A stretch of DNA of 9,692 nucleotides from Flavobacteriaceae bacterium. GTDB lineage: Bacteria > Bacteroidota > Bacteroidia > Flavobacteriales > Flavobacteriaceae. This document shows, in pieces, positions 5,352-9,692 of this stretch. The stretch is taken from contig JAMPYA010000071.1 of the NCBI GenBank assembly GCA_023700885.1, positions 1 through 9,692 on the forward strand. The letters run 5' to 3'. A program made the position numbers and the translations under genes. Under the pieces are notes generated by a model, which saw only the letters and a list, made by a program, of their open reading frames with translations, did no database searches and was not told the DNA's origin. How positions within the stretch are numbered: the first letter of the stretch is position 1; each line of letters begins with the position of its first letter.

Positions 5352-5756
5352 ATGATTTCTCATCTTACACAAATTAGAGTTAGATATAGTGAAACAGACC
5401 AAATGGGATATGTTTATTACGGAAATTATGCACAATATTTTGAAGTTGGAAGAGTAGAATGGCTAAGAAATTTAGGGATTTCATATAAAACAATGGAAAA
5501 TGAAGGCGTGATGCTTCCGGTCATCAATCTTCAAGTAACCTATTTAAAACCAGCTAAATATGATAATTTATTAACCTTAAAAACTACACTTGTAAAAAAA
5601 CCTAGCGTTAGAATTGAATTTACTTATGAACTTTTTAATGAACAGGAAGAGCTTCTTGTTATTGCAAATACCGAATTAGTTTTTATTGATATTTTTAAGA
5701 ACAAACCAACAAAATCTCCAGCTCAATTATTACAAAAAATTGAAGAATATTTTTAA
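5352..5756 (+). CDS. Acyl-CoA thioesterase, YbgC/FadM-like (4HBT hot-dog fold)
   Basis: A 134-residue single hot-dog domain, the size usual for the 4-hydroxybenzoyl-CoA thioesterase-like family, expected to hydrolyse acyl-CoA thioesters in the cytosol. The signature VRYSETDQMGYVYYGNYAQYFEVGRVEWLR (residues 10-39) is followed by LPVINLQVTYLKPAKYDN. Asp16 aligns with the catalytic Asp of the family (D in the Y.DTD..G.VY motif of YbgC). The chain length and type of the acyl substrate cannot be read. In proteobacteria YbgC is linked to the Tol-Pal genes, but no tol gene is present here. The gene stands alone on the + strand, divergent from dnaA across 161 bp, and its stop overlaps the stop of the convergent yigZ gene by 4 bp. 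Confidence 0.9.
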   Translation: MISHLTQIRVRYSETDQMGYVYYGNYAQYFEVGRVEWLRNLGISYKTMENEGVMLPVINLQVTYLKPAKYDNLLTLKTTLVKKPSVRIEFTYELFNEQEELLVIANTELVFIDIFKNKPTKSPAQLLQKIEEYF

Positions 5757-6367
5757 ATTTTTTCGACAGATTTTAAGTAATTTAGTGCTGAAAATAACAA
5801 ATCATATTTTTTACTTTCTGATTTTCTAATTGATAAAATAAGCACACAATCAATATCCATATTTTGACTAACAATATTTAATTGATGTTCTTTAACAAAA
5901 CGCATAATTTTATTGAGATTTTGATAATCAATAATTATTTTGAATTTAATTTCTATTAACTTTTCAACTATTTCTGAAGCTTCTACTGCAAATTGAGCTG
6001 CAGTTTTATATGCTGAAATTAATCCACCAACTCCTAATTTTGTGCCTCCAAAATAACGCACAACTACAACTAAAATATTTGTTAAATTGAATGACTGAAT
6101 TTGTCCATAAATAGGTTGTCCAGCGCTGTTATGTGGCTCACCATCATCATTAACTCTGTATTGAATATTTTCTATACCAATTTGCCAAGCATAACACCAA
6201 TGTCTTGCAGCATGATGCTGCTTCTTTAAAGTTGCTAAATGCAATTTTACATCCTCTTCATCAGAAATTGGAAAGGTAAATCCCAAAAATTTACTTCCTT
6301 TTTCTTTGTATATCAATCCTTCAGAAGGATTGGATATGGTTTTATAAAAATCAATTTGAGGCTCCAT
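5753..6367 (-). CDS. yigZ: YigZ/IMPACT family protein (UPF0029)
   Basis: A 204-residue protein of the widespread YigZ/IMPACT family. The N-terminal domain carries the family marks GSKFLGF (24-30), HHAARHWCYAW (51-61), DDGEPHNSAGQPIYG (74-88) and VRYFGGTKLGVGGL (103-116). The C-terminal part (about 140-204) fits the second, ferredoxin-like domain (DUF1949) found in bacterial members. Length matches the family. The bacterial role is not settled; eukaryotic IMPACT regulates translation by inhibiting the Gcn2 pathway, and that should not be carried over. The gene begins 33 bp after the transporter stop and is probably the last gene of the ribD-eamA-yigZ unit. Two short GC-richer palindromes lie inside its coding sequence. 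Confidence 0.93.
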   Translation of the reverse strand: MEPQIDFYKTISNPSEGLIYKEKGSKFLGFTFPISDEEDVKLHLATLKKQHHAARHWCYAWQIGIENIQYRVNDDGEPHNSAGQPIYGQIQSFNLTNILVVVVRYFGGTKLGVGGLISAYKTAAQFAVEASEIVEKLIEIKFKIIIDYQNLNKIMRFVKEHQLNIVSQNMDIDCVLILSIRKSESKKYDLLFSALNYLKSVEKI

Positions 6368-6400
6368 AATCTATTTTAATCAAAATAATTTGGCAATATT

Positions 6401-7261
6401 TTAAAGATAAAACATTAAAATAGCTACAATTGAAAGTAAAATACCTACTTTATTTCTAACCGATAAATATTCTTTAAATAACATAATTCCTAACAAACTA
6501 GTTACCAACACAATTAAAACATTATTAATGGTGAAAATTGTTGAACTTTCTAATGTGGGATGTTGTAATGCTTTAATTAAAAAATAAAGTGAAAAGTAAT
6601 TGGGCACTCCCAGCACTATACCTCCAATAATATTTTTAAAAAGTATGCTTGTTTTCTTTGAAATAAGCTGAAACATCAAAATAGCGATTCCTATACAACC
6701 GGCTATTAAAAAGGTAGTAGCTATATAATAAATTAACTCATCTGTTGCCACATATTTCATTTCAATATATTTAACTAAGGTGTCTATGGTACCTGCGCCC
6801 ATAAATAAAATAGCTGTAAGCAACAAAATAGATTTATTAAATGCTACACCATTACTTTTTTTTGAAGTGAGAAAAACTGCTAATAAAGCAAGTATAAATC
6901 CGATGAATTTATATAAACTAAATGACTCTTGGTACACAATAATTCCGAATAAAACCGGAATGACTAAACTCATTTTTCCTGCAACAGAAGCTACTGAAAG
7001 CCCTCCTCTTTGAGCCGTTAAAGCTGTAACATTAAAAATAGTGATAAATAAAATACCTAGAATTACCGAACCGAAAAACCACGATTTAGTAACTATAAAA
7101 TTAACTGAAACCATTTTATCACTCAACAAAAAACCCATCGAAAAAGCCACAAAATAATTAACCACTATGGCCTGAAAATTATTGATTTGATACTTTTCAA
7201 AATACTTCAAAATCACAAAAAGCGAACTCGCAAAAAAGACACTTAATAAAAGATAAATCAT
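6401..7261 (-). CDS. EamA/DMT-superfamily transporter
   Basis: A 286-residue integral membrane protein with about ten hydrophobic helices and two EamA-type repeats. Repeat 1 ends with VAGKMSLVIPVLFGIIVYQE, then helices to about residue 130. Repeat 2 ends with STIFTINNVLIVLVTSLLGIMLFKE followed by a last helix to the C-terminus. The 'Y/FKE then helix' pattern at each repeat end is characteristic of drug/metabolite transporters. The cargo is unknown. The ATG overlaps the ribD stop by 4 bp (ATGA, 7258-7261), so translation is probably coupled. That neighbour makes a flavin or related metabolite a possible cargo, but EamA proteins occur in many contexts and this is speculative. Confidence 0.88.
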   Translation of the reverse strand: MIYLLLSVFFASSLFVILKYFEKYQINNFQAIVVNYFVAFSMGFLLSDKMVSVNFIVTKSWFFGSVILGILFITIFNVTALTAQRGGLSVASVAGKMSLVIPVLFGIIVYQESFSLYKFIGFILALLAVFLTSKKSNGVAFNKSILLLTAILFMGAGTIDTLVKYIEMKYVATDELIYYIATTFLIAGCIGIAILMFQLISKKTSILFKNIIGGIVLGVPNYFSLYFLIKALQHPTLESSTIFTINNVLIVLVTSLLGIMLFKEYLSVRNKVGILLSIVAILMFYL

Positions 7262-8334
7262 ACAGTACTTGCATTTTGATAAATAGTTAAAATATTGTCA
7301 AAAATAGTAGTTTCTTGTTTTTTAATTCCTTTTAAAAAAGGTGCTTTTACACCATTTATAAAAATAGGAGATCCAACAAATACACGAGCTTCATCCCAAT
7401 AATTTTTATCTATAAAACTTTCTAACAATTGCTTTCCTCCTTCTACAATTACCGATTGTATTTCGTGTTGATACAATACATTTAACAATTGTTCTATAAC
7501 AGATTCTTCAAAATTTATAGACTCAATAAGCAGATTTTGTATTTTAGAATAATGCGGATTGACAACCGTAGATTTATCGACAAAAACAATTGTTTTTACA
7601 GAGCCATCAAAAATGTGATACTCAATTGGTATTCTCAATGTTTTATCCAAAACTACCCGAATTGGATTTGTTCCACTCATATTTCTAACATCTAATTTAG
7701 GATTATCCTTAATAGCAGTTTCTGTTCCAATTAAAATAGCTTGTTCTTCAGCTCTAAATTGATGTACTAATTGTCTGGAATAATTATTCGAAATTAAAGT
7801 CGATTGAGCATTTTTTATGGAATTTACATTTCGGTCAATATCAATAAATCCATCTTTAGATTCAGCCCATTTTAAAATTATATAGGGTCTTTTTTTATTG
7901 TGAAATGTGTAAAATCGTTTGTTTAATTCTAAACATTCTTCCTTTAAAATACCAACTTCAACATTACATCCATTTTTGACTAAATGTTCAACTCCCTTTC
8001 CACTTACCAAACTATTGGTATCCAATGCGCCAATTACAACATTCGGAATTTTAGAACGCACAATTAAATCACTGCAGGGTGGCGTTTTTCCATAATGTGA
8101 ACAGGGTTCTAAACTCACATAAATTGTTGAATCTTTTAGCAATTCTTTATTTTTAACAGCATTAATAGCATGAACTTCTGCATGTGGCTTTCCTGCTTTT
8201 TGATGCCAGCCTTCGCCAATAATCTTATTATTATGAACGATAACTGAACCAACCATTGGATTTGAATAGGTTAATCCTAGGCCATTTTTCGCCAATTCAA
8301 TACAGCGATTTATATATTTTTCATGTATCTTCAC
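7258..8334 (-). CDS. ribD: Bifunctional riboflavin deaminase/reductase RibD (GTG start)
   Basis: A 358-residue RibD, which performs the second and third steps of riboflavin synthesis: deamination of the pyrimidine ring and reduction of the ribosyl side chain. The N-terminal deaminase domain (about 1-140) has NPMVGSVIV, the zinc ligands His51 in HAE (Glu53 as proton shuttle) and Cys78 and Cys87 in PCSHYGKTPPC. The reductase domain (about 147-358) has KWAESKDGFI, GTETAIKDNP and VEGG (297-300). There is no in-frame ATG at the head of the gene. I chose the GTG at 8332-8334 because VKIHEKYINRCIELA aligns with the usual start M.IHEKYM.RC of flavobacterial RibD as I recall it; an in-frame TTG at 8350-8352 would add six residues (FYFYG-rich) that look non-conserved. 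It heads a unit with the transporter and yigZ. No FMN riboswitch is present, because the gap to the divergent gene is only 22 bp. Confidence 0.95.
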   Translation of the reverse strand: MKIHEKYINRCIELAKNGLGLTYSNPMVGSVIVHNNKIIGEGWHQKAGKPHAEVHAINAVKNKELLKDSTIYVSLEPCSHYGKTPPCSDLIVRSKIPNVVIGALDTNSLVSGKGVEHLVKNGCNVEVGILKEECLELNKRFYTFHNKKRPYIILKWAESKDGFIDIDRNVNSIKNAQSTLISNNYSRQLVHQFRAEEQAILIGTETAIKDNPKLDVRNMSGTNPIRVVLDKTLRIPIEYHIFDGSVKTIVFVDKSTVVNPHYSKIQNLLIESINFEESVIEQLLNVLYQHEIQSVIVEGGKQLLESFIDKNYWDEARVFVGSPIFINGVKAPFLKGIKKQETTIFDNILTIYQNASTV

Positions 8335-8356
8335 ACCGTAAAAATAAAACAATAAT

Positions 8357-8851
8357 ATGATTCCTAAAGAGGTTTTAATAAGAGAAATTTCAATAAATGA
8401 TAATCCTAAAATTGCTCAAGTCATTCGTAATGTCTTAATAGAATTTGGGGTACCTAAAGTAGGAACTGCCTATGCAGATATTGCTCTTGACATGATGCAA
8501 CAAACTTACGATGTTGAAAGAGCTGCTTATTTTATTGTTGAAGTTGATGGGAAATTACTTGGTGGAGCGGGAATTAAACAGTTGGATAATTTTGAAGGAA
8601 ATGTATGTGAACTTCAAAAAATGTATTTTTCTTCCAAAATAAGAGGATTGGGAATAGGCCAACAACTCATGAGTGTTTGTTTAAAAAAAGCTAAAGAATT
8701 TGGATATGAAAAATGCTATTTAGAAACCATGCCTTATATGACCGATGCTCAGAAATTATACAAAAAAGTTGGTTTTAATTATTTAGACCAACCTATGGGC
8801 GATACCGGGCATTATTCGTGTCCTGTTTGGATGATTAAAGATTTATCATAA
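8357..8851 (+). CDS. GNAT N-acetyltransferase
   Basis: A 164-residue single-domain GNAT acetyltransferase. Motif A is seen at ELQKMYFSSKIRGLGIGQQLM (85-105), where RGLGIG (96-101) is the acetyl-CoA pyrophosphate loop. The following helix, the strand CYLETM (120-125) and AQKLYKKVGF (131-140) complete the fold, ending with the common HYSCPVWMIK tail. This type is annotated in many genomes as a generic acetyltransferase and its acceptor is not known. The gene begins 22 bp from the divergent ribD start and ends 2 bp before prmC, so it is probably cotranscribed with prmC; this could fit a protein-modification role but does not show one. The ATG at 8357 has only an A-rich leader, as usual in Bacteroidota. 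Confidence 0.88.
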   Translation: MIPKEVLIREISINDNPKIAQVIRNVLIEFGVPKVGTAYADIALDMMQQTYDVERAAYFIVEVDGKLLGGAGIKQLDNFEGNVCELQKMYFSSKIRGLGIGQQLMSVCLKKAKEFGYEKCYLETMPYMTDAQKLYKKVGFNYLDQPMGDTGHYSCPVWMIKDLS

Positions 8852-8853
8852 AG

Positions 8854-9692
8854 ATGTTAGCTAAAACTTATAAAAACCTGTTTATTAATGCGTTAAATGA
8901 TATTTATCCATCACTAGAGATTGAAAGTTTTTATAAGATTCTTTTACAACATTTTAAAATTAGCCAAATTGATATTGCTTTAAATCCGGCAACAGAATTA
9001 AAAGCAGATGAATTAAAGTTTATGGATGAAGCTATAATTCAGCTAAAAAAAGAAATTCCTATACAATATATTATTGGCGAAACTGAATTTTTCGGTTTGA
9101 CTTTTAAAGTGAATAAAAATGTTTTAATTCCACGACCTGAAACTGAAGAATTAGTGCAATGGATTATTAATGATTTTAAAAATAATCAGCAAAAAAAATT
9201 AACAATTTTAGATATCGGAACCGGAAGTGGTTGTATCGCTATTTCATTGGCAAAAAACTTACCTCAGGCTAAAGTTTTTGCTATTGATGTTTCCGAAGAA
9301 GCCTTAAAAGTTGCCCGTGAAAACGCCCATTTAAACAATGTTAGTATTGAATTTCTAAAGATTAATATTTTGGAAGAACAAAAACTTTCAGAACAATTTG
9401 ACATCATCGTTAGCAATCCGCCTTATGTTAGACTGCAAGAGCAACATCAGATGAAAAAAAATGTATTAGACTTTGAACCTGAAATTGCCTTATTTGTTGA
9501 TGATGAAAATCCGTTGATTTTTTATGATAAAATTGCATCACTAGCCAAAAATCATCTGACAAAAAACGGACAACTTTATTTTGAAATCAATCAATATTTG
9601 GGAACTGAAATGATTGAATTATTGAAAAAATACGATTTTAAAACTATCGAATTAAAAAAAGATTTTTACGAAGTTGATAGAATGATAAAAGC
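8854..9692 (+). CDS. prmC: Release factor glutamine methyltransferase PrmC (3' end outside window)
   Basis: The reading frame runs from the ATG at 8854 to the window end with no stop (279 complete codons), so only a few C-terminal residues are likely missing (family about 280-290). PrmC methylates the glutamine of the GGQ motif of class I peptide release factors, raising termination efficiency. The N-terminal helical domain ends with IPIQYIIGETEFFGLTFKV (about 68-86), followed by LIPRPETEELV (91-101), both hallmark PrmC sequences that contact the release factor. The Rossmann methyltransferase domain has the SAM-binding loop DIGTGSGCIAI (120-130), the acidic strand end AIDVS (143-147) and the catalytic NPPY (188-191), which binds the target glutamine. 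The gene follows the acetyltransferase stop by 2 bp. Confidence 0.96.
   Translation, partial: MLAKTYKNLFINALNDIYPSLEIESFYKILLQHFKISQIDIALNPATELKADELKFMDEAIIQLKKEIPIQYIIGETEFFGLTFKVNKNVLIPRPETEELVQWIINDFKNNQQKKLTILDIGTGSGCIAISLAKNLPQAKVFAIDVSEEALKVARENAHLNNVSIEFLKINILEEQKLSEQFDIIVSNPPYVRLQEQHQMKKNVLDFEPEIALFVDDENPLIFYDKIASLAKNHLTKNGQLYFEINQYLGTEMIELLKKYDFKTIELKKDFYEVDRMIK

Noticed and set aside
6780..7013. 77-codon + strand open frame opposite the transporter gene
   Set aside because: Antisense shadow of the conserved EamA repeat; composition mirrors the membrane-protein codons.
7489..7695. 68-codon + strand open frame opposite ribD
   Set aside because: Antisense to the RibD reductase domain, with no promoter or recognisable motif.
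8335..8356. FMN riboswitch upstream of ribD
   Set aside because: The gap to the divergent gene is 22 bp, far too short for an RFN element, and none of the conserved RFN core is visible.
1..9692. Mobile element, prophage, CRISPR array, or defence/secondary-metabolite system
   Set aside because: All genes are recognisable housekeeping or generic enzyme families with uniform base composition. No transposase, integrase, direct-repeat array or terminal repeats were seen on either strand.

Overview
The window is a compact, AT-rich chromosomal segment carrying twelve complete or near-complete genes and one gene tail. It looks like a member of the Bacteroidota, most likely class Flavobacteriia. The reasons are a strongly AT-biased coding sequence, A-rich leaders with no Shine-Dalgarno motif, a promoter matching the Bacteroidota consensus (TTTG, 19 bp, TAnnTTTG), protein sequences that read like flavobacterial orthologues, and a housekeeping gene order I recall from that class (from memory, not searched).

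Left block (1-2588, + strand): the 3' end of dapF (meso-diaminopimelate synthesis), a RimJ/RimL-type acetyltransferase whose ATG overlaps the dapF stop, and mltG (endolytic murein transglycosylase) form one tight operon. After a 120-bp gap holding a good promoter and two inverted repeats comes a gene for an exported or anchored lysozyme-fold protein. Three of these four genes therefore concern peptidoglycan: precursor synthesis, glycan cleavage and probable glycan hydrolysis.

Middle block (2589-5190, - strand): dnaA, a low-molecular-weight protein tyrosine phosphatase and a tetrapyrrole-methylase-fold SAM methyltransferase related to RsmI are read in that order with a 6-bp gap and a 14-bp overlap, so they are probably cotranscribed. 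The 161-bp intergenic region upstream of dnaA (5191-5351, about 19% GC) holds a perfect 16-bp palindrome, a TTAG tandem repeat, a T10 tract and candidate promoters for both directions. It contains no cluster of consensus DnaA boxes.

Right block (5352-9692): a YbgC/FadM-like hot-dog acyl-CoA thioesterase (+) converges on a three-gene - strand operon, ribD to eamA-type transporter to yigZ/IMPACT. Divergent from ribD, with a 22-bp gap, are a second GNAT acetyltransferase and prmC (release-factor glutamine methyltransferase), which runs off the window end.

This is an ordinary housekeeping region. I see no mobile element, CRISPR array, rRNA, tRNA, or any defence or other novel system. The points worth a second look are regulatory: the dnaA-side palindrome, the hairpin at the start of the lysozyme-like mRNA, convergent genes with no room for terminators, and the non-ATG start of ribD.
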